The notes: generated from the sequence alone by a model not told the origin. Shown: positions 31,675-44,759, counted from the stretch's first letter. The stretch is 64,000 nucleotides of DNA from Gnetum montanum (GCA_015680685.1 MNCI01011925.1:540586-604585); one strand, 5' to 3'. Numbers and translations are program-made.

Positions 31675-32530
31675 ATGGCTTCAAAAAAGGATACATCATC
31701 ACCTACCAAAGAGGCAAAGAGGGGTAATGATAGAATTAGTGATGAAGAAGAATGAGGAATGCCGATGCAAACAAGAATCACATATGTTCACATTAATCCT
31801 TATCATCTAGATTTTACTTTCATCTTTCATTAGGATAGTCAAATAAGGTAGAGAGACATACAAGGAAACATTGTCGTACCTTTGAATCATGCAACACTTA
31901 ATATGCTACAAACTATCTTAAGGGGAATGAATCTAAAACAAATCCAAGAAGGGTACTATGTGCCTAAGCACATGATGAGGCCCTTTGAACCCACAAAGGA
32001 GAATATGAGGAGAGATGCTACCATGGAAATCAAACATGTATACAACAAAGAGAAGTAGGTTAATACTTCCATTATCTTGAAGAACTCGATGCTGATGCGT
32101 TTATTATAGAACAACTCCACCATAATCATGAAGAGCCTTCAAAAATACCTATCATCAAAGTTGAGTAACCTATCAAAGTTCAAGTACATTCCACTCTAGC
32201 ATAGACATTTAAGAGGAAGGCTACTGATTCCACATGTAAGTAGGACTCAAGGCTAAGAGTTTCTACTGAATCCTACAAAGGAGAATACTAGAGTCATGAA
32301 AGGAGGAAAATTTGACACTTTTCTCCTGCCACCTCATCTGCATCATTACTATCATTAGTGGACTCTAAAAGAAGGAGAAAAAGGTACCAAGACCATGATA
32401 TTGAGGAAAGAAGAACTCATGATCATCATAACCACCATCCAAGGCACTCTGATATAGAAGATGAAGACTATGGACAAAGAAGATGAAGGGATCAAAGAGA
32501 TGATCAATCTTCACATTTACAATGAAGTTT
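31675..32530 (+). pseudogene. gag N-terminal part of a G2-related element in TB
   Basis: Starts MASKKDTSSPTKEAKRG. The conserved block reads RDIQGNIVVPLNHATLNML at about 31,855-31,915, followed by GYYVPKHMMRPFEPTKE, then a broken Arg- and His-rich stretch. It matches TA 10,472-11,312 and, more distantly, G2 gag. It ends at the same junction with minus-strand sequence as in TA. Confidence 0.6.
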
Positions 32531-33689
32531 AGCCTTGGGATTCATGGGATGTGGATACAAAGGTTATAATATGAAAATTTGGTGGTGTTTCATTGGCTCC
32601 TTTTTGTTGGTGTTTCGAGGATTGACTCGAGAGGCACTGACAATGAATACAAACCACCATAGCAAATCTACCATTGACATTCCCTCTCTGCATTTGATCC
32701 AATCATGTTGAACCATGTTGAAGAGTGCTTGTGATGATGGGATAAGGCTATGATGAGATGGTGCTACTAGTCATTAGGGAGATGGTCATGAAGGCTAACA
32801 ATGCATTCCAAGTATTGTCATCATGGTTATAGCGTGACACTGACATGTCTTGAAGTATTGGTCACTCGATAAGTGTGTTTGAGGATCCAATCACTTCGCT
32901 CCAAGATTTCTCTAGTCATTAGGCATTGAAGCTTCATTGGCCATTTGGCCTCTTGGTAATTCATCCCCCCCCCCCTTTGGGTGAATCCTTCATTAGGTTT
33001 CATTGCCATGGTTGGCTTAATATGGTTTTCTTGTTGAATAAGTTACATTACACTCAATGAACTTGGGAGTTATCCCACTGAATGATATGTGTTATGCTCA
33101 ATGGACTTAATGATTTTCAATTGAATGAAATGTGTTACATTCAAGTCGACTTGAGGATGAAGCATGATGACGAGATGTCATATGCACATAATGCATGAGT
33201 GGCAAACATAGGTTAACATTATTTTCCAAGGTATGGAAGGCTATATTAGGTTATGGGGTTAGGCTTAAGGAGTGGTGTTAGATGGAGGGAAATGGTATAA
33301 GCAATCTTGACATAATAGGAAAAACTTACCAAATCTTTCACGTTGATGTCATGTGGTGACTTGCTACCATAATGAATTGCACCTTTTGTAATGACCTTAG
33401 GGTTCATCTTGCAAACAAAATTCCAAGAGGACAAGAAAGCTAAGAAAATAGACCATGTTATAACATTACAATGCATATAGACCACATATAATGATGAAAC
33501 CAAGCTACCCAGGTCACCAAGTTTGACATTTTAAAGCTGTGATAGGTCATGGTACTAGTTTAAGGCCTTGGCAGGTCATGGCACTAGTTTAAGGTCATAG
33601 TGAATCATGGTGCTAGTTTAAGGCCTCATCAAGCTATGGTAAAGCAAGCTCTCTTATTAATGTCATGGATATTATTAGTTACATATAGG
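32531..33689 (-). other. 3' internal region of minus-strand element TB
   Basis: Counterpart of 11,372-12,445. The complement of the polypurine tract and LTR start (TTTCATTGGCTCC) is at about 32,588-32,600. A run of 11 C lies at 32,965-32,975. The repeat cluster is at 33,530-33,620. A minus-strand open stretch at 33,246-33,503 contains MNPKVITKGAIHYG and VKDLVSFSYYVKIAYTISLH, which also exists in broken form in TA. Its function is unknown. Confidence 0.55.
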
Positions 33690-34700
33690 TCACATGTAAT
33701 AAGGCTTTAGATAGGAATGGTTGACTAGATTGGCTAACTCATTCCCATCCATAACTATGATCCCGAATGCTCCATTATCGTAGGCTCTAGTGACAAGGAA
33801 TGACCCTTTCCAATTGGCTGAGAATTTATCAACATGCTCATGGATGGCTTTGAGGACCAAGTTACCTTCTTTGATCTTATGCTTGGTCAAGTTATGATGG
33901 TGTTGTCATTTCTACCTCTCTTGATATTGCTCGATGTGAGCAAGCACTTGCATACATATCTCCTCCACTGAGTCTAGGTCCACTATCTACAACTCCTTAC
34001 TTTTGTTGTTGTTAATGAAGTTGTTCAAGGCCATCCAAAGTGATGGTACATGCAATTCAAGAGGTAAAATAGCTTCATAACTATAAACCAAGCTATAAGG
34101 TATTACACTAGTTACCATATGACAAGTAGTACAATAGGCCTAAAGTGCATGGACAAGCCACTCATGCCATTTATGCTTACTGTTATTAAGCATCTTCTTG
34201 AGCAAGTTGATGATCACCTTGTAGCTTGCTTTTGCTTGTCCATTAGCTTGAGGGTAATAAGGTGATGAGAAAGAATTCTTAATGCCTAGGTCATTATAGA
34301 AATCCTTTTTTTTTGGCTATGAAATTATGGTTCATTGTCTATAACTATGGTCATGGGTATGTCAAAATGGGCTATAAGGTTATCCAGGACAAATTTATAG
34401 GCTTGTTCAGACATAGTATTTCTTATGGGAATAACTTCAACCCACTTAGCAAAGTATTTGGTTGCAATGATGATGAAGTTATGACCTATAGAAGACCTAG
34501 GCATTATAGGTCCAATGCTATCCAACCCCCATTGTTGAAATGACCATGTTATTTGAGTGGTATGGAACTTATTCAGTAGTACATGTATAAGGTTTCTATG
34601 CCATTGGCATGTGTTACAGCACTTAACCTTTTGTAGGCAATCGCTTTGCATATAGGGCTAGTAGTAGCCTAACCATATAATCTTAGAAACCATATCTCTA
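33690..34700 (-). pseudogene. Integrase of TB, uninterrupted
   Basis: Minus-strand integrase. Zinc region CCNTCQWHRN (about 34,600-34,620), core WGLDSIGPIMPRSS, KWVEVIPIRNTMSE, TIVIDNEP (second Asp, about 34,325-34,340) and SPYYPQANGQAKASYK near 34,220-34,265. The catalytic Glu is Lys, as in TA. The C-terminal piece at 33,690-33,890 has KIKEGNLVLKAIHEHVDKF and GSFLVTRAYDN. It serves as the intact reference for the site where G2 inserted into TA (equivalent to about 34,013 here). Frameshift near 34,320 and stops elsewhere. Confidence 0.85.
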
Positions 34701-35173
34701 GGTCCTATATGTTCCCCATAAACACCCTCGTGAACCTACTCTAGAATTGTTCTAGCCTCAATTTTACCCAAGCACTTTAACAATATGCCATCATAGGATC
34801 ATTCACATAATGTGTTATCGCCTTTATGACATACTATTTCAATCATTTATGTACAACATCCTTTTAAGCAGTGGTCAAGGCTTGTGAGGATTCACTATGC
34901 ATAAGGTATCCTTGGTAAGAGTAGTATGAAATATAGCTACAAAGGTATCCTTAGCACTCTATGTAATGAGGATAGCACAGTCCATGATTAAGGTGGATAA
35001 TTTACTAAACACATTTGTTGTCATAGTAAGGGCTAACATTGTAATTGCATCAAGTATGGTGTTCTTGTTTTGGGGTATGTGTTGGATATTAACATCTATA
35101 AATTGTTGTAACAATTACTTCCCTAGGTCATAGTAAGGTTGTAAATTTTTGGCTTTATACATAGAGACCCTGG

Positions 35174-35860
35174 TCACTTGGTTAACCACAAGTTTGGAAT
35201 CACCTTTATCATTAAGCATCTAATTTCTATGTCACAAGCTACCATCATTCCTCTAATTAAACTGTCATACTCTACTATGTTGTTAGTACATGAAAATTCA
35301 AAAAAATAGGCGAAGGGTAAGATTTCATCAGATGGAAATGTTATGATGGCAATGGCACTGGTCCCATGGGTAGTTGAAGCACCATCAAAGTGCATGACTA
35401 TCTCATAACCCTTGGGCATTTTCCTAACGGTGTTAATGTACTCATCTGGGAACTTAGGATCTATGGCTACTTGGTCATCAATAGGTGAAACCTCGAGTTG
35501 TACAGCTATAGCTTGACCTTTTGTTGAGGATTTAGAGATGTAATGAAGGTCAAACTCCACGATTATGGCTTTCCATTGGGCTATATGGCTAATTTCATAA
35601 ATGTTAGTCATTATGGCTCTAAGCACATTATCTTTAGAAATGATATTGATTTGGCTCTTGAAGAGGTGGTGTCTCTAGTTCTTCAATGAGAAGACTAATA
35701 CTAGATAATACTTCTCTACTTTAGTGTATCAGGTCTTGTGGGAAACTAATGCATGGCTATGGTGGTATCCTGGAATCTTTGCTTTATCATCATGTTTTTG
35801 ACAAAGTAGAGAAGTGAGGGATGTGGCAGAGATAAGAAGGTAGTTTTAAAATGGTTTACC
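35174..35860 (-). pseudogene. Dual RNase H domains of TB
   Basis: The open stretch 35,174-35,626 (150 codons) runs from the end of the first RNase H (LRAIMTNIYEISHIAQWKA, then IIVEFDLHYISKSS) through a linker into the second, archaeal-type RNase H: YEIVMHFDGASTTHG, FPSDEILPFAYFFEFS, CTNNIVEYDSLIRG. It is the longest open coding stretch of the TB pol. The first domain begins near 35,860 in another frame. A double RNase H defines Tat-group elements. Confidence 0.85.
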
Positions 35861-35879
35861 CTCTTGCTGAGGATAGACT

Positions 35880-37145
35880 ATTTGTAGTTGTGCCAACTCA
35901 TGCCTAAGGTTTTCAAAGGTTTCTTGGCATTGAACCATTCACTCGTAGTGAATCCCTTTCTTAAGCAAGTGTTGCATGGGTTGTAGCTTATTCGTAAGCC
36001 TAATGATAAACCTATGAATAAACTACAGCCTGCCTTGTAATTCCAAAAGATCCTTAAGGTTAGTAGGCACTACTAATTTAGATATGGCCTTAACCTTATT
36101 AGGATCAATATGAATCCCTGCTTTAGATACTACAAAGCCAAGAATCTTACCAGTATTGACTTTAAAGACACACTTCTTAGGATTAAGCCTAAGCTATTAC
36201 TTAAGGCATCGTTTAAGCACAAGATCTAGGTCGTTAGTATGATCATTGGCCACTTTTGACATACTGGCTATATCATCTACATAATCATTGAGTAAACCTA
36301 ATATGTAATCATTGAAGATCTAGGTCATGGCTCGTTGATAGGTTGCTCCTACATTCTTAAGGTTAAAGGGCATCATAGTATAGCAAAAGGTACTACAAGG
36401 GGTCATGAAGGTCATGATAAGTTGATGTTTTGGGTTGACCCTAATTTGGTTGTATCCTAGGAATCCATCCATAAAGCACAACAAGGCATGTCCAACTGTA
36501 GTATCAATAAGCTGATAAATACTAGGCAAAGGGAAGTCATCCTTGATGGTTGCCTTCTTTAGGTATCAAAAATTAATGCAAATATAGATGCTCCCATTTT
36601 TCTTAGGGACTACCACTATGTTGGAAACCCATTCTATGTAGTTAATAGCTTGGATGAAACCTGCTTGGTAAATTTTTGAGATCTCGTCACAAACTACTAA
36701 GACTAAATTTGGTCTAATCTTACGTACTTTCTACTTAACTGGTCTAATGCTAGGGTCATGTATGATGTTGTGTTGCACTAAGCATGGGTCTAGACCTAAC
36801 ATATTGTCATATGAATAGGTGAAGGTGTTAATGTTATCTTGTAAGACTTTAGTGATGTTTAGAGCCTATTGAGGTTCTAGTGAGGAACTTAGATTAAGAG
36901 TTTTCTCTTCACCACTATGTGTTGTGACAAGAACCTCAACTAAATATTCTTCCATTATGTTACCAGCCTCAAGGTTAAGGGCTTTAACTAGGTTTTTGGG
37001 CCATTATAGAAGCTTCTTGATAGAGGCCATGTGATCAACAAGACTCTCAAGCTCAAGATCTAGGTAATCAAGGTCAATATACTATTCTACATCACCATGG
37101 GATCCATGTAGGCACAAAGGTAAATTGATCTACTCCTAGTAATCA
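35880..37145 (-). pseudogene. Reverse transcriptase of TB
   Basis: Minus-strand RT. The open part 36,320-36,529 reads MPSIYQLIDTTVGHALL, CFMDGFLGYNQIRVNPKHQ and CYTMMPFNLKNVGATYQRAM. The catalytic YVDD lies at 36,272-36,283, followed by IASMSK. The pre-RT region extends to about 37,145, where TA has its ATG; here that codon is not clearly kept. Stops and shifts are present elsewhere. Confidence 0.87.
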
Positions 37146-37379
37146 TACTTTAATCTTAAATGTCAACCAAAAGCATATTAAGTAGAACTTGGGAAAAAGT
37201 GAATAAAAAATGATAAAATACTATAAAATTATGCAAACGTATGCTATTCTAGTCCAAATAATCTCATCCAAGGCTATGAAAAGAGTAAAATAAGAAAACA
37301 AAGTGCAATAAGGGCCAAATAAAGGGTAAAAAAAGGTCACATAAAGGATAAAAAATGAGACCACAAATGATCAACAAGG

Positions 37380-37485
37380 GTAATATTTTTACCAATTTTA
37401 GGCTATAGTAGGCCATGATGCTAGCTTAAGGCCATAGCGAGCCATGACGCCAATTTAAGGCCATAGTGGGCCATGGTTACATGGT
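37380..37485. repeat. TTTAAGGCCAT-type repeat cluster on the gag side of TB pol
   Basis: Three units, as in TA at 22,850. Together with the cluster at 33,530-33,620 it brackets RT through integrase. Confidence 0.75.
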
Positions 37486-37829
37486 GTTAAATGGTGGTTA
37501 GGGAAGGTCAAACCCCACCATCCAATACCAATAAAAGGCTAAAAAAAGGTTATATATGGCTGTAATGTAGAGAATAAAGGGCTAACATATTGAGATAGGA
37601 AGTAGTAGTGAGGCTAAAAAAGGTTAACAATGCACAATAGGTCATGATATGATAAGATGAGGTCAAACAAGGAAACGTGGAACACATATGGTGAATCTTG
37701 GTCAAAACATGGTCTAAAAGGGTTAGATTTTACCATTTTTAGGTCTAAGTAGGCATGGTTTATGGTCACAAGGCTGTTAGGTAAGTTTGGGCATTAGTTA
37801 GGGTTGTTTGGACCTAAAAATTGAGGGTT

Positions 37830-40800
37830 TTGAGGCTTCCAAATTGAACCCCCTTATTTCCATGCTAGCTAGCATGGAAGGGGTGACCCCCAACATTAAT
37901 GAAGCATGAAAATAGTTTCCTAGGCTTGTTTTGATTACTTTTTGACTTTTGATGACTTGCATGTTAGCATAGTTGACTAGTGAAGGGAATGGGCTAGTTT
38001 TGGTATTAGTTACAACCCATGGAACCCCCCTTGGAGCCTAAAAACATCTTCCATGCTAGATCCACGTTGGGTAGGGTGATCATAGAATTAAAACTAAGGA
38101 AAATGGATTGCATGGCATCTATAGGATCTAAATCAAGGTTCCAAGGCCTTCCCAAGGTAGCATAAGGCTAGATCTATCAAAATTGGGTACTTTGAAGGTC
38201 AAAAAAAGGTAAAAAAATTTTCTTTGAAGCTTAACCCCCTTATTTCCACGCTGGGCAACATGGATGGGAGGGGGTTCAACATGGAGGATTAAAATCCAAG
38301 TCAAAATAGGGTCAAAAAAGGTCAAACTAGTAGTTGGAAGCTAGATTTAGGAGTTGTGCATCCCTTGACTTTGTTTTGAGTCCATTTGATTCAATTTTGA
38401 GTGCCAAAACAAGTTGAAATTTCTTTTTCCCATTTTTTAATGTTGGGCATGTTGGACCTAGTATGGAAGAATGGGGGTGCACTTTTTTTATGATTTTGGA
38501 ATGGTTTGGAAGCACATCGACTAGGTTCCTAGGCTCCTAGTGTTGTAGATCATGATTTTTAAAGTTTCTAGTTGATTTTGATCATGTTTAGAGGTTGTAT
38601 GAAGGCATTTAAGGTTTCACCTCCCTATTTACATGTTGGTGGAGTTACTCTAGCTTGAAAGATGGGGGTGGATAATTTTTGAAGGCTAAAATAATGTTAA
38701 ATGAGTGCACACTTGAGGTTATGAGGTCCTAGGCTTCTCTGGTGTAGATTTTTGGTCTCCAAGAGTGTCAATTTACCACCAAAAGTGGAAGCATAACTCT
38801 TCCATGTTTTTTCCACACTACCTAGCATGGAAGAGGCATTCCCTAGTGTGGATGAATTAGGAATCCTAGATCTTGGTTACTTTGAATCATAATCGACTAT
38901 GCATGTTAGCTCCTAGAGTTGCCAGGGTTAAGAGCTAGGGTTTAGGATCAAACTTTAGTAGTTTGGAGGATCCCAAAGTGGGTTTTTGAGTTTCTCCCTT
39001 GTCTCCATGCTGGCCAACAGGGAAGAGGTGGTGCTCAACATGAAAGACTTTAGGATGTTGATTTTTGGCTATTTTGGGCTTTTCTTGTGAAGTTTGGTGA
39101 CTCCTAAAAGTGTTAACAAGGTTCTAGAGTGAAAATTTAGTTTTTTTACTAGATTCCATGGGGTTTTAGAGGTTACTTCCTTGGTTCCAAACTACATGTC
39201 GGCTAGCATGGAACCATTTAGGAGGATGTTAAGGGGTTAACTTTAGGCCATTTTTACCAACTTTGGTCATGCATGTATGTCTTTGGGGTTGTTAACATCG
39301 AGGGTTGTGCTTTAGGGCTATAATCTAGAAAATTTTGAAGCTTCTAGGTGGTTTTAGAGGTTACCCGTAGGTTTCATGTTGGCTAGTGTGGAACTAGCTA
39401 GGAGGATCAAGAGGGATCAATTTTTTTGGCCATTTCTGATCAATTCTGATAATGCATGTGCACCTCTAAGGTTCCTAGCATTGAGGATTAGGGTTTTAGA
39501 TTAGAATCAAAAAATTTGGATGGTTAGTAAGTGATTTTAAAGCTTACCCCCTTGGTTCCATGCTAGCTAGTGTGGATCTAGCTAGGAGGATCCCAAAGGG
39601 TTGACTTTTGATGAAATATAACCATTTTTTTTGTCATGCATGTGTGTTTCCAAGGTTGCTAAAGTTGATAGTGAAAGCCTAAGGCTAAAATTTGGTAGTT
39701 TTTAAGGGGTTTGGATGATATTATGAGCTTCCCCCTGTTCCATGTTGGCTTTCATGCTGGCTAGTGTGGAATTAGCTAGGAGGATATTGGGGGTTGAATT
39801 CTTGTTAGTTTTGGTTGAATTCCCAAGGTTTGATGGCCTTTGGAAGTGCTGGTAAGGTTGTAAGGTAAGGATAAAGTACTTTTGTACCATTTTGCTATAT
39901 CTAAGACTCCATGTGAATTTTTATAGCTATGTCCATGCTAGCTCCACATTGGCCAATGTGGAAGAAAGGGGTGCTCAGTGCTGAGACCAAGGAAATTGTG
40001 AAAAAGGATCATTTTAACAAGTTTTAGCTATCACATTCCCTAGGAAGGTTGAGGTGTCGACTGGAATTCATTATAAAGTAAAACTTGGGATTTTTTGTCA
40101 TGCCCCCTGCATGCATGCTTGCCAACATGGAAGAGGGTCTCCATAGCATGGAAAATCAAGGGATTAGATTTTGGATCATTTTAGTAGGTTTCGATAGAGT
40201 TTTAAAGCTACTAGGGGTTGTAGAGATCAAGAGATAGGATTTGGCCTCGAAGTCCCTTAGTTTTGAGGCTCCTTGGTGTTCATGCAGCTATCCCCCCTTT
40301 CTTCCACATTAGGTAGAATGACCCTAGCATGTTAGGGAGGGGGATAATGACCTTTTTACATTTTCAACAAATTTCAAGGCATCTAAATATTTTTATAGGC
40401 TATGTCATGGTCTAGAGGTCACTAGGGTAGCTTGTAGGGTTGTTTTCAGTCGTAGAAATGAGTTTTATAACATAACATAGAGCATCCACATTGGATAGCA
40501 TTGAAGAGGGGTTGCATAGTGTGGAACAATGTTAGGGCATTGAAATCAACTTAAATTTTGAAGGTTATTGACTATCGAAGGCTATGGGGAAGCATATGGG
40601 ATATTAAGGTGAAATTTATGGTCACTTAGGGCTTGAAGAAGGGTTTTAGGGCATACCCCCTAAGCCATCACACTAGGTAATGTGGAGGGAGGATTCACCA
40701 ATATGGGAAAAGATTTAAGATTGAAAATTGACTTTTTTCAATGCAAAACTAAGTTATTGGAGGCTATATGAATGTATTGAGGTCACAATATGGTAACTAG

Positions 40801-41060
40801 GTGATTAATGTTGATGATTTTAGGTCTCCCCCATTCATATATGATGGCTCAACACTAGCTAGAATTGAGGGAGCCTCCCTTAGTTTGGAAGAACTAAATC
40901 CAAAGGATTTGATCACTTTCAATTGGCTTGTCCAAGGTTTCAAAGCTATTGGAGATGATTGGAGGGGTTCTAGGTCATGTAGGTCTACTTAAGCTTAATG
41001 GGTGCTTAGGGGTAAGAATAGGTCCTATTCTTTTCTTTCATGCTGGGCTCCTTGCTAAGG
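37830..41060. repeat. Degenerate tandem array, period about 187 bp, 18 units (TB)
   Basis: Motif centres at about 37,861, 38,047, 38,247, 38,439, 38,630, 38,812, 39,004, 39,186, 39,374, 39,557, 39,738, 39,935, 40,113, 40,302, 40,487, 40,672, 40,843 and 41,038. The unit order corresponds one to one with TA, including irregular units such as the one with a doubled half-site (39,738 and 25,210). The array therefore predates the TA/TB split and has not been homogenised since. Confidence 0.85.
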
Positions 41061-41695
41061 AGTGCTACCTTAGTATGGAAGCCCAAAATAGCATGATTTG
41101 TTGAGGTGTTGCTTCTTACCAGGGTCTAGGATTCATGCACATTAATGACAACTATCAAACATGATAAGGAAAGTTAGGAATTATGGTTATGGGAGGTAGG
41201 AAGCATGCATCCATTCTAGGTAGTGTGAATGTAAGGCGGTTGGGGTTAAAAGAGGGTTTGATGGATTTTAATGGTCCAAAACTCCAGTGTAGAGGAGGTT
41301 TGTAAGCTTAAAACCCATCACACTAGGGTGGTGACTAGTGATGCCCACTGGAAAATTTAAATTTTTGAGCTTAACCTTTATTTACCACCACTCCCAATGT
41401 AGAGAATACTTTCCCTCCTTTGGGCTTTAGTGCATGTTGAGTTCCAATGGATATAATTAGAAAAAGGGGTTGAAGTCGAAGCAATTTACATTTGGATTTG
41501 ATTTTTATGTTTAATCTTGCAAATAGTGTATTACAAACTACCATTCTAGCACTCAACACATTGGAGGAGAGGCCTAGCATAGGTTATTATAGCCAACACC
41601 ATCTACCTTCAATGTTGAAGCTTCAAATCTTCTGTTAGCTAGCATAGAAGTCTTAACCCTCCTAGTTTTCAAGCCTTTTCAACATTTTTGCAACT

Positions 41696-44428
41696 ATGGT
41701 GAAACAACATGGATGTAGTAGTAAGAATCCCAAGATTTAGGTGGCAGATGAGGTAGCCAAGAATATTTCCAATCTTCCTAGGTTTGTTTCCATCTAAGGG
41801 TCTTCCTCCTTTGTTCCAAAGTATGTCATTCTTGATTTTTTTTCTATATTTTCCTATTCATTTTTATGTTTTCCTAACTAGGAAAATGTTGTTTTCTTTA
41901 GATCTATGCAAAAGGACTTGATGTAATTGAATTCTAACAAAATTATGCATCATATTTTGGTTGTTTCTATGTAGATCTATGGTTGTTTGGTTGTTCAAGC
42001 TGTGGTAGATTTGATTGTTGAAATATACTCGTTGTTTTCTACAAAAACTTGGGAGTGGAGCCACTTTTCCTAGATCTAGGTTGAAGGAATTGTTAAAATT
42101 AAATTTTAATAAAGTTATACCCACTATTTTGATGTGTTTTTATGTGGGTTTAAGTTTTTTTTGGCTATTTTGGCTTCAAATCATGGCTAAATTAACTTAG
42201 GTTTAAGAATTTTGGGTTTTTAAATGATTTTTTGATGAAACAAGCAAGCAAAGTTATGGATTTTTCACTAAGGAAAGGGAAAAATATTGGAAAAATTAAA
42301 TGTTATAGATTTTTATGGTTATGTTTAATATTTACATTAGTTGTGGTCTCATCTGATTTGGAGTTATAATGAGGAAGTTATGTTTGTTTCAATTAGGTTG
42401 TGTAATTAGGGTTTGTCCTATTTTTTAGATTTTCATCTAAGTTTATGAATTTTTTCTAAGTTTGGGTATGTTGGACTTGATTTAAGCTTTTAGAAGGTAG
42501 TTGTATCACTTTTCTTGGACCCTAAATGAAGTTTTGGTGAATTTTTACCAACCCTGCATGAAAAGGGATTTATGTTGATGGCTACAATTGTGAAAATCTA
42601 ACTATGGCTCATGTAAAATTGGATATGTATTTTTTGGTTGTACTAGCTATGGCTGAAAGGATTGTGATTTCATAGTTCATTCAGTGATGGAGTCATTGAA
42701 ATTAGAGGTTTGAGAAATGTTTTATGAATTTTTAACTATGGCCGTGTTAATTAGGCTTAATTTTGGTTGTAGCACTTTACCCCTTGGAAATGGATGTTAT
42801 TGACATAGTTAGAGATTTCTCTTGCCAATTTCTATGGCCTTGGGGTTGTCTAAGGATTTAAACTATGCCCTAAAGTTGGTTTCATGAGAAATAGGGATTT
42901 TTACTAATTTTAGTAGGCTTTTTTCCTATGACCATTTTTTCTAGGTCTTAATGCTTTTTCTAGATTAATGCATGGTTTGGACTAAGGCATAATTTTGGCT
43001 ATGATGTCTAGGCTGTAATATTTTGGCTATGATGTTTTCGCTATAAAGGTTTAATGGCTATAGAGGTTGTAAACTTGTTGTTGTTAAATCTCTAAATGAA
43101 TTTAGAAAAATACTTTAGAGTTTTTTACAAAGCCTAATTTCATCCCTAAGGTGTTTTATGAAATTCATAAGGAAATTCTAAGCATTCAAACATGATGCTA
43201 GCGATGCTTATGTTCCCCCTATAGGATCACGCTAAAGCTTGTACTCATTGTAGTTGAGTTGGTGGTCATCCTATGTTGTATCAGCCAGCCCAAGGCCAAC
43301 ATCTCTCTTCTTGATTTGGACTTGGAGAAGTGGTTACTATGATTCTATATAGGGGCAAGAAAATTCCTTGTGTACCTTCTACAGAACATCAATAATACTT
43401 TGATGGTGGTACAAAGAGGCCACTTCATATTCCGGAATCCTCTAGCCACCATGTATTGATTACAAGGGTAAGCATGACTATTATAGGTTTTAATGTTTTA
43501 GCTTTGTTTAGTTTGTTCATATTTCCTCACTCGTTGGTTTTACACACATCTTACATGTACAGGGTTAATGAGCAAGACTTGATCAAGAATGATCAAACCT
43601 TGGCAGTAGCCCACACTGCATTGAGCGAATTCACCAAAGGCCACAAGATCAGACATGTTGCTAACTTAGGGGTCTTATGGACCAAGGAGATCATGTGGGC
43701 CTGCTATTGGTGCATCATTCATGATAAGGTTTCACTCTCCTGGGAGTTTTATGAGCAGTAGATGTAGATGAACCTGATCTCCTGAAAGGCCTAGGATTGG
43801 AAGGATTACAATGCTTGGCTCTTGGAGTGGGGTAAGACACAAATGGATCACAAGTGGAAGTATAAGGACAATTGAGAGGCATACTTGAAGTGGTCGAAGA
43901 GGGAGACAACTAAATAGATGAAGAGGAATTTATTTATCTAGGAAATTTAGGTTGAGAGTACTTTTAATATTTTTTGGAAGCACTCTTATGATAGTTGAGT
44001 CTCTTACTCAGATTACTATAACTACAAATGAGGTCTCTATAGCTATAGTCTCATGAGAGCCGCCATCATGGATAGTTATAGATAGGACCAACATCTTCAC
44101 AGGCATTAATTTTAGGGATATTTACTAGGCTAACATGATGGAAGACTAGATTTTCCAATGTTTGGAGATTAGCTTTCACCATATTCCCTAAGAGTTTATA
44201 GAGCCAGATTCCCCATAGGTCTGATGGTGTTTATGTTTTATGTTTCAAGTTTTAGTTTTGCATTTGTTTATGTCATTGTTTTGGTTATGTTGGTTATTGA
44301 TTGGTTGTATGTTGTTATGTTATAGGCACTATATGATGTCGATGGCCCCAGTAGTATAGGCAATGATGATGATGATGCACCATCTCCTGCCCCTTTGGAT
44401 GCCCCCTTGGCACCACTGGATGCATGAT
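41696..44428 (+). pseudogene. Putative spliced plus-strand gene, antisense to TB pol
   Basis: Same candidate gene as in TA, with a longer 3' end. Exon 1 from ATG 41,696 reads MVKQHGCSSKNPKI, a TAG, VADEVAKNISNLP. The donor has decayed (AAAGTATG). An acceptor CCCTATAG lies near 43,223. The donor AAGG/GTAAGC near 43,468 and acceptor TGTACAG near 43,561 join NPLATMY to GVNEQDLIKNDQTLAVAH in frame. The open stretch continues TKEIMWACYWCIIHDKVSLS to a TAG at 43,759. A last exon after GTTATAG (44,324) encodes an acidic, Pro-rich tail (NDDDDAPSPAPLDAPLAPL) and stops at TGA 44,428. The protein is unknown to me. N3 has an ORF ending in a comparable Asp- and Pro-rich tail at 52,296. Confidence 0.4.
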
Positions 44429-44759
44429 GTAACAACTTTTGTTTAGTTCATTTTATGTTGGACATTTTATGGCCCATATTAGCCAATGCTTGAGTTATAG
44501 ACATTTTGATACTTATGGTTTATTTTTGTAATATTTATGCCACACAATGTGGCCATGGCTATATATATTATTTTAAAATGTTTTCTATTTTAAGTTTTAG
44601 TTTTAGTTTTGGCTACATATGTTTTTGATGGCTTTACTACTTTAAGGTTTACGGTTATAAATGTTGTAATCGAGGCTATGCTATTGATGACTATGTTGGC
44701 TATGTTGAAAATGGTTAGACTATAAGATTATGAATGACCATAGGATAAGGGTTACTTGC

